The position numbers were made by a program, and so were the translations under genes. The notes below the pieces were generated by a model. It ran no database searches. It was not told the DNA's origin and saw only the letters and a program-made list of their open reading frames with translations. A stretch of 64,000 nt of DNA from DASYKT01 sp963718105 (lineage in GTDB: Bacteria > Acidobacteriota > Blastocatellia > Pyrinomonadales > Pyrinomonadaceae): NCBI GenBank assembly GCA_963718105.1, contig OY970352.1, positions 3,286,001 through 3,350,000 of the forward strand, written 5' to 3'. Shown in pieces: positions 7,747 through 16,859 of the stretch (position 1 is the first letter of the stretch; every line of letters starts with the position of its first letter).

Positions 7747-9642
7747 ATGGATCCACTCAACGCGGCATCGCTGGTAAACCTGCTCGGCTTTACGGTCGGC
7801 GTGGCGTTGTACGGGCTTTTGCTGGCGATGGTCATTCGCCACCGGCAGGCGCCCGGTCAGGCCAGCGAAAAATTCCGGCCCGATCTTCTCCTTCTGACAG
7901 CCGCGGTGCTTGGCATTCTCTGGAATGTAGGCGAGCTTTTTACTTTTATCCGCCAGGATTTTAATCACACTGAAGTTTCACCGCTGTTGACCGCCATTTC
8001 TTTTTCGGCGCTGGGTTTTCTGCCGTCGGTGGTGGTGCACAGTTCGCAAAGGGGAAATTCCAAAGCGCGGCTGCTGACATTTATCGCCTATGCCTTGAGT
8101 GCCTTTGCCGCGGTACTGTACCTGGAATCGGCGATAGTTTACGGCGTCGCGCCCTCGAATCTGGCGCTGCAGGTATTGACCTACGGTTCGCTGGCGCTGC
8201 TGGTGGGGCTGCTGTTCTTTACTTTCCGGAAAAGCCTTGAGCGAAAACTTGTACTGGCATCGGCGCTGGGTGTTTTTGCGGTGTCAGCGCTGCATTTAAG
8301 CGGCATCAGCGGAGGCGCGGAAGAAAGATCCTGGCTGATAGAACTGGTAGCGCATCAATGTTCGCTGCCGCTGGCGCTGGCGCTTTTGCTGCAGGATTTT
8401 CGTTTTGCTTTTGCCGATCTTTTTCTCAAACGAGCGTTGTCGCTGATGCTGGTTTCACTGACGGCTTTCGGGTTGTATGTTTTTATCGGCGTTCCGCTCC
8501 TCTCCTTGCACGAAGAGCACGCGCGAAACGACGTGCAGGCCACCGGAATAATGCTCGCCCTCTGGGTAGCGACCGCGCTGGCCTATCCGAAACTGCATCA
8601 ATTTGCTGTCTGGTTGGTGGATAAAGTGGTATTGCGCCGGGCGAATTACGCCGTTCTGCGCAGTGAGATCGCGGCTTATATCGAGCAGACCGAATCTACC
8701 CCGGAGATACTGGACCACGTCTGCCGTTCGCTCTCTGTCGCGCTGACCGCGCACAGCGCGATCTGGGAAGAGACCATGGAGCCAGCCGAGAACAGCTCCA
8801 CTGTTAATGCCACCGCCTTTTACGCCGAAGTTTTTATCCCGGCGGTCGAAGCGCCGTATTACAAGATCATCCTGCAGGATTTTCTCGGCGGGCGAAATCT
8901 GCTTTCGGATGAAGTGGAAGTGCTGGAAAGCATCGCCCTGATCTCCGCCCGGCGGATAGACGTGCTGCGCGTAACCCGGCAGCGTCACGAACAGGAAATG
9001 CGCGAGCAGGAATTTTCCAAACTCGCTACCGAAGCGCAGTTGACTTCCCTGCGTTCGCAGATCAATCCGCATTTTCTTTTTAACGCGCTGACGACGATCG
9101 GATATCTTATTCAGACCTCGCCGGACAAGGCTTTCGGGACGCTGATGCGGTTGACCAAGCTGCTGCGCTCGCTGCTGAGTTCGACGGAAGAATTTTGCGC
9201 GCTGGGCGAGGAGATAAAACTGATCCAGGCCTATCTGGAAATTGAGCAGGCGCGGTTTGAAGAGCGGCTCGAGGTAGAGATAGCCGTGGCCAAAGACCTG
9301 GAAAATATCCGCGTGCCTTCGCTAATACTGCAGCCCTTAGTAGAAAATGCCATCAAGCACGGCATCTCCAAAATGGCCCGCGGCGGCCGCGTGGAAATAT
9401 CGGCGCGGCTCGAAAATATCGGCGAGAATGTAAATTTGATGCTTTCGGTAAAAGATACCGGCGCGGGGATCGACACCGCGGAATTGCCCGGACGGCGAAA
9501 AGAAAGGATCGGCTTGAATAATATCGAGCAGCGGCTGCGCTCTTATTACGGGGCAAAGGCCATGCTCGAGATCGAAAGCGCGCCCGGCACCGGCACGACC
9601 GCGAAGATAGTTTTGCCGGTATCGGCATCGTTTGGCATTTGA
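7747..9642 (+). CDS. LytS-type membrane sensor histidine kinase
   Basis: A 631-residue inner-membrane kinase. The first 285 residues hold about eight membrane helices forming a 7TM-like sensor region. They are followed by a GAF-like segment (about 305-410) and a short coiled linker. The His_kinase domain has the H-box SQINPHFLFNALTTI with His442 as the phosphorylated residue, then the N-box LQPLVENAIKHGI (Asn534) and the G-box DTGAGID of the ATPase domain. This H-box is that of the LytS/YehU class that pairs with LytTR response regulators, and such a regulator follows about 210 bases downstream. The signal sensed is unknown. The gap between the two genes holds a family A inverted repeat. Confidence 0.93.
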   Translation: MDPLNAASLVNLLGFTVGVALYGLLLAMVIRHRQAPGQASEKFRPDLLLLTAAVLGILWNVGELFTFIRQDFNHTEVSPLLTAISFSALGFLPSVVVHSSQRGNSKARLLTFIAYALSAFAAVLYLESAIVYGVAPSNLALQVLTYGSLALLVGLLFFTFRKSLERKLVLASALGVFAVSALHLSGISGGAEERSWLIELVAHQCSLPLALALLLQDFRFAFADLFLKRALSLMLVSLTAFGLYVFIGVPLLSLHEEHARNDVQATGIMLALWVATALAYPKLHQFAVWLVDKVVLRRANYAVLRSEIAAYIEQTESTPEILDHVCRSLSVALTAHSAIWEETMEPAENSSTVNATAFYAEVFIPAVEAPYYKIILQDFLGGRNLLSDEVEVLESIALISARRIDVLRVTRQRHEQEMREQEFSKLATEAQLTSLRSQINPHFLFNALTTIGYLIQTSPDKAFGTLMRLTKLLRSLLSSTEEFCALGEEIKLIQAYLEIEQARFEERLEVEIAVAKDLENIRVPSLILQPLVENAIKHGISKMARGGRVEISARLENIGENVNLMLSVKDTGAGIDTAELPGRRKERIGLNNIEQRLRSYYGAKAMLEIESAPGTGTTAKIVLPVSASFGI

Positions 9643-9670
9643 TGGGTTTGCTGTGACGCTTGGGAATGAG

Positions 9671-9803
9671 GTCAGAACCGGGAACGGTAGTGACCGGGTT
9701 TCTGGTGGCGCTTTAATTGTGAATGATTAATGAATAAAAAGAGTTGCTAATCATTATTAAATCACTTAAAAAGAACCCGGTCACTACCGTTCCCGGTTCT
9801 GAC
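9671..9803. repeat. Family A inverted repeat pair (copy 1)
   Basis: A 30-base arm beginning GTCAGAACCGGGAACGGTAG (9671-9700) is repeated exactly in inverse at 9774-9803, with 73 A+T-rich bases between. It separates the kinase gene from its response regulator. Other pairs of this family are at 25966-26293, 35002-35106 and 45612-45721. Confidence 0.9.
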
Positions 9804-9854
9804 TTCATTGCCATGGTCTCGATAGTATTTTGTGAAGATGAGCATGTATAACGT

Positions 9855-10634
9855 ATGAACAAACTCAGAATTATCATTGCCGACGACGAACGCCCCGCGC
9901 GTTCTTTCCTGAAAGCTATCTTGCAGGAATTTGAACAGGTGGAACTGGTTGGCGAAGCGGAAAACGGCTTGGAGGCCGTCGAACTGATCAAAGAGAAAAA
10001 GCCCGACCTTGCGCTGCTCGACCTGCAGATGCCCGAAGCCACGGGTCTCGAGGTAATAAAGCTGCTGCGCAAAAATCAACTGCCGCTCGTCGCTTTCGTC
10101 ACCGCCTACGACGAATACGCCGTGCAGGCTTTTGAAGTGAACGCGGTCGATTACCTGCTCAAGCCGATCGAAAAAGCGCGGCTCCGGGAAACGCTGCAGC
10201 GAGCTTCGGAAAGACTGGAACAGTCGGAAGTGCTTGCCCACGAAGCCGAAAAACTAAAAACGGTCGCGGAAATTTACGATGATGCTTTTGAGCCGCGGTA
10301 CCTGGAAAGAATTCCCGTCAAGCGCCGCGATGACATTTACCTGCTGCCCGTGCGCGAGATCGCGTCGGTCGTGGCCGATGGCGAACTGCTAAATATCACT
10401 ACCGCGCAAAATCAGCGCTTTATCATCAACCACCGGCTGAAAGATCTTGAGGCGCGGCTCGACCCCAATAAATTTGTGCGGCTTTCGCGCGGGTCGCTGG
10501 CCAATGTCGAGATGATCGCGCGCATCAGCCCGATGCCCGGCGGCACCTACGCCGTGACCCTCAAAAATCAGCAGGAACTTTCCGTCAGCCGGCTGCAGTC
10601 AAAATTGTTAAGAGAAAGATTGCTGAAAATATAG
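9855..10634 (+). CDS. LytTR-family response regulator
   Basis: This 259-residue protein has a receiver domain (residues 1-120) with acidic pocket D10-D11, phospho-acceptor Asp56 in LALLDLQMP and the conserved Lys in YLLKPIEK. A linker with coiled-coil character leads to a C-terminal LytTR DNA-binding domain (about 155-258) with the typical endings FVRLSRGSLANVEMI and VSRLQSKLLRERL. It is the natural partner of the upstream LytS-type kinase. LytTR proteins usually bind paired direct repeats in promoters of cell-surface or metabolism genes; targets here are unknown. The neighbouring TonB receptor lies in the same direction but beyond a family B repeat. Confidence 0.94.
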   Translation: MNKLRIIIADDERPARSFLKAILQEFEQVELVGEAENGLEAVELIKEKKPDLALLDLQMPEATGLEVIKLLRKNQLPLVAFVTAYDEYAVQAFEVNAVDYLLKPIEKARLRETLQRASERLEQSEVLAHEAEKLKTVAEIYDDAFEPRYLERIPVKRRDDIYLLPVREIASVVADGELLNITTAQNQRFIINHRLKDLEARLDPNKFVRLSRGSLANVEMIARISPMPGGTYAVTLKNQQELSVSRLQSKLLRERLLKI

Positions 10635-10668
10635 CGTCGCGGCCTGCCGCAGCAATACGCGAGTAATA

Positions 10669-10743
10669 GGCGGAAACGCGACAGTTATGGAGCGTGCGAT
10701 TTGTCGTTAAAAAACACGCTCCATAACTGCCCTGGTTTCTGCC
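10669..10743. repeat. Family B inverted repeat pair (copy 1)
   Basis: GGCGGAAACGCGACAGTTAT...GAGCGTG (10669-10696) is inverted at 10715-10743 as CACGCTCCATAACTGCCCTG...CTGCC. The two arms differ in the middle (CGCGACAG against CAGGGCAG), two variants that recur in other copies. It lies downstream of the response regulator. Confidence 0.85.
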
Positions 10744-10887
10744 TTCTGTCGCCCGCTAAAATCCCATCAGCAGATATTTACCATTCATTCTCCGATTTCC
10801 GCCGTTTGTGAAATTCTTCATCAGAAAATAAACGTTTCCCGCTAAGCTTCTTACTTTGTACCATCCCGGTTCAGGTCGGCCCAAATT

Positions 10888-13095
10888 ATGAAGCACGCGA
10901 TCAAACACACATTTCTCTTTTTGTTTTTACTTACGGCGATATCGCTGACGGCGGCCGCGCAGACCGCGCCTGCGAGTGGCCAGTTGAGCGGCAAGGTCAC
11001 TTTCGGCAATGACGGTTCCGCGCTGCCCGGCACGACCGTTCGCATCGCCGAGCTAAAGCGCTCCACGTCAGCGGACGCCGATGGAAAATATGCGTTCGAT
11101 AATGTTCCGCCGGGCCGCTATTCCGTCGTTTCGCATTTGGAAGGCTTTGCCGACCAGGCCAAGCCGGTGACGGTTACTGCCGGCACGCCCGCCACCGCCG
11201 ATTTTCAACTTTTGATCTCCGGCGTCACTACCCAAGTCACGGTCAGCGCGACCGGCACCGAGCAATCCGCTTTCGAAGCCATCGAATCGGTCGCTTCGGT
11301 CGACACTAATAAGATCATCGAACGTTCATCGACCGGCATCGGTGAAGTTTTGGACACTCAGCCCGGTGTCGCCAAACGCTCTTCGGGACCGGGAAATTCA
11401 CGTCCGGTAATTCGCGGCTTTGACGGGGATAGGGTGAAAGTCACCACGGATGGCGTGAGCGTCGGTTCGCTGGCTTCGCAATCGGGCGATCATGCCGAAC
11501 CGATCGATGTGATGTCCGTCGAAAGAATTGAAGTAGTAAAAGGCCCCGCTACCCTGCTCTACGGCAGCAGCGCCATCGGCGGTGTGGTCAATGCCATCAG
11601 CGGACATGACGAGGGAGCGCACCCGGGCCTGCGCGGATATTTTTCCACCACCGGCGGAACAAATAACGATCAGGGTTCTGCCGCGGGCGGGGTCGAATAC
11701 GGCACGCAGAAATGGATGATGTGGTGGAGCGGCAGCGGCCAGCGCACGGACGATTACACGGCCGGCGGCAATTTCGGCAAAGTCGAAAACACCTTTACGC
11801 GCAGCGCGAGCGGGACGCTGGGCGGCGGTTACTACGGCAAGAAAGAGTTTATCAGCGGTGATTACAATTTTTATCAGAGCCGCTACGGCGTCCCGCTGGA
11901 TTTTAACGACCCTGATGCCGAACCGCACAGCCTGCGTGTCTGGCGAAATGATTTTCGCATCAACACGGGTTTTACCGACATTGAAAATTCTTTTATCACC
12001 GACGCAAAATTCACGCTTGACCACACCAATTATCGCCACCAGGAAATGGAAGACGATGTGGTGGGCACCACCTTTCGCAACCGCGTCTACAGCTACCGGG
12101 GAATGTTTGACCAGCGTAAGACCGGGAAACTTACCGGGCGATTCGGCTTCGAAGGTTTTTATCGTAATTTTTCCACGGTCGGCGATGAAGTTCTGATCGA
12201 CGGGCCGGTCAAGGAAAATTCTTTCGCGGCATTCGGCCTGCAGGAAATAAATTTCGAACGCATGACGTTCCAGTTCGGCGGCCGCATCGAAAACAACCGT
12301 TACAACCCGGTCAACCCGACTTTGACCGATCGAAGTTTCACGGGAATTTCTGCGGCCGCCGGCGTGCGCATCGGGGTTTGGAAAGACGGCGCTTTTGTCG
12401 CCAACTATTCTCACGCCGAACGCACTCCTGCGCTCGACGAACTTTATAATAACGGCCCGCACGACGGCACGCTCGCTTTTGAAGTGGGCGATCCGGCGCT
12501 AAAGATGGAAAAAAATGACGGGCTCGATCTCTCGCTGCGCCAGCAAAATAAATGGCTGCACGCCGAAGCAAATCTTTATTACTACAGCATCAAGAATTTT
12601 GTTTTCCTGGCTCCGACCGGTGTCATCGATCCAGGCAGCGGTTTTGAGATCACAAATTACTTGCAGGGCGACAGCCGCTTTATGGGGACCGAGCTAAGCG
12701 TGGACATGAAACTGCATAAATATCTCAATGTCCTGGGCGGCTTTGATTATGTGAACGCCAAGTTGAAGGGCGGGACGTTTCTTCCCCGCATTGCGCCGGC
12801 GCGCGGGCGCTTAGGCGTGGACTTTCATTACAAGGGGGCCAGCATTCGCCCGGAATATATTATGACGGCGACCCAAAATAAAGTTTTTGTTAATGAGACA
12901 CCGACCGATGGATATAAGCTTTTTAATATTGCGGGCTCGTATATCTTTCTTAAAAAGCATTACGCTCATATTTTCTCGGTCAATGCCTACAATTTAGGCG
13001 ATGCGTTTTATCTGAATCACATTTCCTTTATTAAGGATATAGCTCCGGAGATCGGGCGCGGCGTGCGCTTTGGCTATACCGTCCGGTTCTTCTGA
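10888..13095 (+). CDS. TonB-dependent outer-membrane receptor, ZnuD-like
   Basis: A 735-residue outer-membrane protein with a signal peptide (residues 1-24, cut near AAAQ-TAPA). It has a carboxypeptidase regulatory-like domain (about 28-110), a plug domain (about 130-235; VIRGFDGDRVKV and GPATLLYGSSAIGGVVN) and a beta-barrel ending in the aromatic residue of RFGYTVRFF. The barrel end, with LPRIAPARGRLGVDFHYKG and NAYNLGDAFYLNHISFIKDIAPEIGRG, resembles zinc/heme receptors of the ZnuD type, so import of a metal or metal complex is likely but not certain. No Zur box or Fur box was recognised in the upstream 140 bases, and no Shine-Dalgarno is evident. Confidence 0.85.
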   Translation: MKHAIKHTFLFLFLLTAISLTAAAQTAPASGQLSGKVTFGNDGSALPGTTVRIAELKRSTSADADGKYAFDNVPPGRYSVVSHLEGFADQAKPVTVTAGTPATADFQLLISGVTTQVTVSATGTEQSAFEAIESVASVDTNKIIERSSTGIGEVLDTQPGVAKRSSGPGNSRPVIRGFDGDRVKVTTDGVSVGSLASQSGDHAEPIDVMSVERIEVVKGPATLLYGSSAIGGVVNAISGHDEGAHPGLRGYFSTTGGTNNDQGSAAGGVEYGTQKWMMWWSGSGQRTDDYTAGGNFGKVENTFTRSASGTLGGGYYGKKEFISGDYNFYQSRYGVPLDFNDPDAEPHSLRVWRNDFRINTGFTDIENSFITDAKFTLDHTNYRHQEMEDDVVGTTFRNRVYSYRGMFDQRKTGKLTGRFGFEGFYRNFSTVGDEVLIDGPVKENSFAAFGLQEINFERMTFQFGGRIENNRYNPVNPTLTDRSFTGISAAAGVRIGVWKDGAFVANYSHAERTPALDELYNNGPHDGTLAFEVGDPALKMEKNDGLDLSLRQQNKWLHAEANLYYYSIKNFVFLAPTGVIDPGSGFEITNYLQGDSRFMGTELSVDMKLHKYLNVLGGFDYVNAKLKGGTFLPRIAPARGRLGVDFHYKGASIRPEYIMTATQNKVFVNETPTDGYKLFNIAGSYIFLKKHYAHIFSVNAYNLGDAFYLNHISFIKDIAPEIGRGVRFGYTVRFF

Positions 13096-13114
13096 CAAGT
13101 GTGCGCCGCTTCAG

Positions 13115-13133
13115 GGCAGAAACCAGGGCAGTT
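13115..13133. repeat. Family B single arm (truncated)
   Basis: GGCAGAAACCAGGGCAGTT matches the left part of a family B arm. It stops where a family D element begins (13140), as if the D element had been inserted into it. Confidence 0.6.
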
Positions 13134-13139
13134 CCGGTC

Positions 13140-13263
13140 GGAGCGCGGACGGTTCGTCCGCAAAGATCGCGAAGCGATCTAAAATGTAACTATAAAAATG
13201 ACGCTTCAATTAGCTCGTCTTATGAACGCTGCCCGTTCATTGCGGACGAGCCGTCCGCGCTCC
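13140..13263. repeat. Family D inverted repeat pair
   Basis: GGAGCGCGGACGGTTCGTCC and three more bases (13140-13162) are inverted at 13241-13263 with one mismatch. Each arm is itself a hairpin (GCGGACGG-TTCGTCCGC), and a further small hairpin GATCGCGAAGCGATC lies just inside. A single right arm recurs at 26339-26361 downstream of acs. Confidence 0.85.
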
Positions 13264-13373
13264 CAGTATCTGCGCTTCCGGTAAAAACCTGCTTTGCTTT
13301 CACTATCCAAATAATTTAGTCTAACCTTATACTCCGCTGCCGCCTTTTTGGTGCATCTAAGTACGGCGGAGTT

Positions 13374-14261
13374 ATGTTTATTATGCGTAGTACCAGCCAA
13401 AAAAAGGTCAAGCTTTCGCAGCGTCTAAATGCCGCGGCAAAATCCCCGACGCCGTTTCGCGATCTGGCCGGGAGCCTTTCCAGCGTGGCGCGCGAAGCCC
13501 TGGCGGAGGCAAATTCCATAATTGTCGAGCATGTTTCCGTGCGCCTGGCGCGGCTGCCAAAAAAATTTGACGGCTTTCGCATCGTGCAGCTTTCCGACAT
13601 ACATCACAGCCCGTACACGGACATAAAGCACATCATGCGCGCTTTTAACCAGGCCAATGAACTTGCGCCCGATATCATCGCGCTTACCGGCGATTATATA
13701 TCGCACGACGCCCGTTTTATTCCGCCGGTGGTGGAAGCGATGGGCAAGCTGCGCGCAAAGCACGGCGTGTACGCGGTGATGGGCAATCACGATCACTGGA
13801 CGGACGGCACCCTGATCTCGGATATGATGAAAAACGAGGGGATCCGTGTGCTGAATAATGAAGGCTTTCGTTTTGAATACAACGGAGCTTCGATCTGGCT
13901 GGCCGGGGTCGACGATCTGCTGGTGGGATTGACCGATCTTCCGGCGGCTTTAAAAGGCTCGCATAAAAAGGAAATGAAATTGCTGCTGGCGCACAATCCG
14001 TCTATCATCCGGATGGCGGAACCTGCCGGCATAGACCTGATGTTGAGCGGGCATACGCACGGCGGGCAGATCCGCTTGCGCGAAACAAAGGAGAGCATTC
14101 TTTTCCCGCGCCGGCAAAGGCGTCTGTCGAGCGGGCTGCACCGCCGCGGCGACACCCAAATTTACATTACGCGCGGAATAGGGACCGTGGTGCTTCCCGT
14201 TCGCTACGGCTGCCCGCCGGAAGTATCGGTTATCGAACTTAAAACAGAAAATGTCCAGTAG
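13374..14261 (+). CDS. Metallophosphoesterase (YkuE/YaeI-like)
   Basis: This 295-residue protein carries the full metallophosphoesterase motif set: LSDIHHSP, TGDYIS, GNHDHW, and SGHTHGGQI, which bind two metal ions. The family acts on phosphodiester or pyrophosphate bonds; relatives such as YkuE and YaeI have been linked to envelope lipid metabolism. It overlaps pgsA, which makes phosphatidylglycerophosphate, so a lipid-related role is a fair guess. There is no convincing signal peptide, but residues 1-50 are basic and variable. ATG at 13374 is only two bases from GGCGGAG; ATG at 13383 has better spacing and may be the true start. Confidence 0.88.
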   Translation: MFIMRSTSQKKVKLSQRLNAAAKSPTPFRDLAGSLSSVAREALAEANSIIVEHVSVRLARLPKKFDGFRIVQLSDIHHSPYTDIKHIMRAFNQANELAPDIIALTGDYISHDARFIPPVVEAMGKLRAKHGVYAVMGNHDHWTDGTLISDMMKNEGIRVLNNEGFRFEYNGASIWLAGVDDLLVGLTDLPAALKGSHKKEMKLLLAHNPSIIRMAEPAGIDLMLSGHTHGGQIRLRETKESILFPRRQRRLSSGLHRRGDTQIYITRGIGTVVLPVRYGCPPEVSVIELKTENVQ

Positions 14262-14838
14262 AGTACTGACCATTCCCAATATCCTGACCTTTATGCGCAT
14301 GGCGCTGATCCCGATCTTTGCCATTTTGCTCTACTACCAGGAATTTAGCTGGGCGCTGTTCGTTTTCCTGGCCGCGGGTCTTTCCGATGGACTGGACGGC
14401 TTTATCGCGCGCCGGTTTGACCAGCAATCATCTTTGGGCCTGATCATCGACCCGGCCGCTGACAAACTGCTGATGACCACCGCCTTTATTGCCCTGACCA
14501 TCCCGGGCATGGTTCCCTCGGTCAGGCACCTGCCCATCCCGTTTTGGGTGACGGCGCTGGTGATCGGCCGCGATGTCGTTATCGTGGTAGTTGCCGGCGC
14601 GATCCATATAGTTACCGGATTCCGCGGATTTCGCCCGTCTTTACTGGGAAAGATCAGTACCGGCGTACAGGTCGCCGCCATCGGGCTGGTGCTGATCGCC
14701 GCTGCTTTTCCCTCGATAAACGGCTTCTATCTGCCTGTGGTTTATGCATTTGTGGGCGCTTTTGCCTTCTTTTCGGGTATGCATTACGTTTGGCATGTCG
14801 CCAAACTCCTCAACGAAGACGGCAAAAATCGTGAATAG
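14251..14838 (+). CDS. pgsA: CDP-diacylglycerol-glycerol-3-phosphate 3-phosphatidyltransferase
   Basis: A 195-residue integral membrane enzyme with the CDP-alcohol phosphotransferase signature DG-x2-DG-x2-AR-x8-G-x3-D-x3-D, seen as DGLDGFIARR followed by GLIIDPAADK at about residues 48-72. It joins CDP-diacylglycerol and glycerol-3-phosphate to give phosphatidylglycerophosphate. About five membrane helices are visible. It begins 11 bases inside the metallophosphoesterase gene, so the two are almost surely co-transcribed and translationally coupled. Assignment as pgsA rather than another CDP-alcohol transferase rests on length, the N-terminal NIPNILTFMRMALIPIF motif and general pattern. Confidence 0.9.
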   Translation: MSSRVLTIPNILTFMRMALIPIFAILLYYQEFSWALFVFLAAGLSDGLDGFIARRFDQQSSLGLIIDPAADKLLMTTAFIALTIPGMVPSVRHLPIPFWVTALVIGRDVVIVVVAGAIHIVTGFRGFRPSLLGKISTGVQVAAIGLVLIAAAFPSINGFYLPVVYAFVGAFAFFSGMHYVWHVAKLLNEDGKNRE

Positions 14839-14981
14839 AAAATAGTGAATCGTGAATGGTCAGAGCAACAGTTCACTATTGATCATTTCACCATTTACGA
14901 CCTAACGGTCGCTACCGCTCCGATTCTAACGCCCGCATGTCTGGAGACTTTCTATTCACTATTCACGATTTACCATTCACT
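14828..14981. repeat. Imperfect inverted repeat with a degenerate family A arm inside
   Basis: AATCGTGAATAGAAAATAGT (from 14828) is matched in inverse by CTATTCACTATTCACGATT near 14952-14970. In the loop, 14903-14930 (TAACGGTCGCTACCGCTCCG...) is a decayed family A right arm without its partner. The same AATAGTGAATCGTGAA word forms the terminator after dnaK. Confidence 0.65.
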
Positions 14982-15130
14982 AGTAAAAATAACTGTTGTA
15001 ATTTGTTAAACATTTTTATTAAAATGTTTGTATTGCCGATCGTCCTGCGGCAACGCCTTTTCCGGGAGATCTTTCCCGGCGTTCTTCCATTAAAAAGGCG
15101 AATGATCCTGAAGTAGAAGGAGATCTCAAT

Positions 15131-16093
15131 ATGAACGGCGAAACTTTCGCGGTCGTGACGACCGACGGTCGAGAGCATCCTGCTGTCGATATGGAAACCA
15201 TAAAAAGATGGTATGTGGAAAAACATCTTAATGACGAATCGCTGATCTTTTCTTCCGAGGCGGGAGATTGGCGGCTGTTGGGCTGGATGTTTGATATTCG
15301 TTCATGGGGAAGAAATTCCGGTGAAGCCGGAGCACAATCTGCGGATTCCGAAGAAAATCAACCGGTTTATTTTGAGGAAATAACATCGCTGGCCGTGCCT
15401 CCTGACGCCGATTTTCAAACCATACAGCACACCGCCCCCGAACATTATCACTCGGTTGCAAAACCGCAGCGAAGGTCCATTCCCGGAATGACGGCGCTGG
15501 CTACGCTGGCCGTTTTTTCGGTTTTCGGCGCGATCGCATATTTGTTGCTGGTAAATTTTGTCTTTTACCAGGATACGATCTCTTTTTCGAATAACAGTGA
15601 GATCACGGCGCTAAAAACGCAGGTGATCGGAAAACCGTTCAATGACCCGTCCGGCGTTAAGATAAATTTGCCCGGCGGGTGGAGCCTGGTTTCGCCGAAC
15701 ACACCGGAAGCAAAAGTTCAGGCGCCGGACGCGAAGATGTTCGCGGTGAATTTTGATAAGAAAATGTTTGCCGCCCTCCAGGTGCTGCCGGCGGACACGG
15801 CCAAAGCGCACATGAAAGAAAAGATGTCCGAGATCCTGCAAAAGTACCGGGTCAATACCGTCGGGCCTTTTAGCGTGATCGCCGATTACGATGTCCAGTT
15901 CGGAAACTACCCGGCCCGCAAAAGTATCTTTAGCCGGCGCGACAGATCGGTGGATGCGAGTACCACCACTCATTTAATTGCCGCTCAGGACAAAAATAAT
16001 TTATACATTTTTCAGATCTGGGCCCCGTCGGACAAATACTCGGCGCTCTCGGCCGATTTTGACCAGACCGAAAAGACATTGAGTTTACCGTAG
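15131..16093 (+). CDS. Membrane protein with N-terminal GYF-2-like domain
   Basis: This 320-residue protein starts with about 60 residues that resemble a GYF-2 (DUF4339) domain: a short strand, then VDMETIKRWYVEKHLNDESLIF and GDWRLLGWMFDI. An acidic linker, one membrane helix at about 118-143, and a C-terminal extracytoplasmic domain of roughly 170 residues (INLPGGWSLVSPNTPEAKVQ ...) follow. The start is supported by AGAAGGAGAT before the ATG. The C-terminal domain, with an amphipathic-looking strand pattern, is not recognised. Proteins of this layout are frequent in Acidobacteriota but have no known function. A family B repeat follows the stop. Confidence 0.7.
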   Translation: MNGETFAVVTTDGREHPAVDMETIKRWYVEKHLNDESLIFSSEAGDWRLLGWMFDIRSWGRNSGEAGAQSADSEENQPVYFEEITSLAVPPDADFQTIQHTAPEHYHSVAKPQRRSIPGMTALATLAVFSVFGAIAYLLLVNFVFYQDTISFSNNSEITALKTQVIGKPFNDPSGVKINLPGGWSLVSPNTPEAKVQAPDAKMFAVNFDKKMFAALQVLPADTAKAHMKEKMSEILQKYRVNTVGPFSVIADYDVQFGNYPARKSIFSRRDRSVDASTTTHLIAAQDKNNLYIFQIWAPSDKYSALSADFDQTEKTLSLP

Positions 16094-16121
16094 CCCAAAA
16101 GCGCCCTTTAATAATCAAAAA

Positions 16122-16269
16122 GGCAGAAACCAGGGCAGTTATGGAGCGTGTGTTTTTAGTTCTTAGTTTTGGATGCTGAATTTTGAATTTGACCTTAATA
16201 AGAACAAACTAAAAATTCAAAACTCAAAATTAAAAACTATTACACGCTCCATAACTGTCGCATTCTGCC
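16122..16269. repeat. Family B inverted repeat pair (copy 2)
   Basis: GGCAGAAACCAGGGCAGTTA...GCGTG (16122-16150) pairs with CACGCTCCATAACTGTCGCA...GCC (16243-16269). Its right end touches the stop codon of the minus-strand gene at 16270. A second inverted repeat (AATTTTGAATTT...-type, about 16176-16232) lies in the loop. Confidence 0.85.
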
Positions 16270-16857
16270 TTAATCACAGGAAATTCCCATACCGCAGCGA
16301 ACCGTTTCAAACGCCAGGCCGCCCCAGGTCACAGTCATCAGAGCAAAGATCAGCACGCCAACGATCAGATTAGCCGGGTGCGCGGCCAACTTGCCGCCGG
16401 TCCTGAAAGATTTGATCATCGGGACAAGGTCCAGCACGAACGCTACCGGTAAAGCCAGCATTCCGCCCAATATCACAGCCCGGCCTAACATATTGACTTG
16501 CTGGCCGTCGACGCTGAGAGCGTATTTAACCGGCGCTTGAAGCAGCTCGATATCCAGAAAAAATATTGCGGCTAAAAGCCCGATAGGCAAAGCAAGAATA
16601 AAACTAATGCTTGCGGCTGGTATTGGATCTGTAATGTTTTTCATAATTTCTCCCGGCCTGATCTGCAGCGCATGTTCCCGGACGATCCCGGTGAGCGTTT
16701 CCGCAAAGGTAAATAGCTCAAAAATGTGTAATGGCTTCCCCTGGTCTTTCCGTTCAGCGCAAAGATCGTCAAAGGTCTGCATCATCGATTCACCGAGGCG
16801 CTCTCGAAACGCCCGGGGATAAAGCATAAGAAGTTTTCTGTATAAGGCGCGATACAT
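16270..16857 (-). CDS. Membrane protein with permease-type N-terminus (paralogue 2)
   Basis: A 195-residue protein. The first 40 residues (MYRALYRKLLMLYPRAFRER and on to LGESMMQTFDDL) match the N-terminal segment found at the start of many acidobacterial ABC-permease-like (ADOP) proteins. Instead of the long permease domain it carries four predicted membrane helices. It is a diverged copy of the gene immediately upstream (16860-17483), with the same N-terminus and helix layout, and the two are only two bases apart. With padR they form one minus-strand operon. The function is unknown. Its stop codon abuts a family B repeat. Confidence 0.7.
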   Translation of the reverse strand: MYRALYRKLLMLYPRAFRERLGESMMQTFDDLCAERKDQGKPLHIFELFTFAETLTGIVREHALQIRPGEIMKNITDPIPAASISFILALPIGLLAAIFFLDIELLQAPVKYALSVDGQQVNMLGRAVILGGMLALPVAFVLDLVPMIKSFRTGGKLAAHPANLIVGVLIFALMTVTWGGLAFETVRCGMGISCD

Positions 16858-16859
16858 CT

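Noticed and set aside
11398..12462. Long open frame on the minus strand opposite the TonB receptor
   Set aside because: Lies wholly within the receptor gene, has no motif or ribosome site, and its composition is that of an antisense frame.
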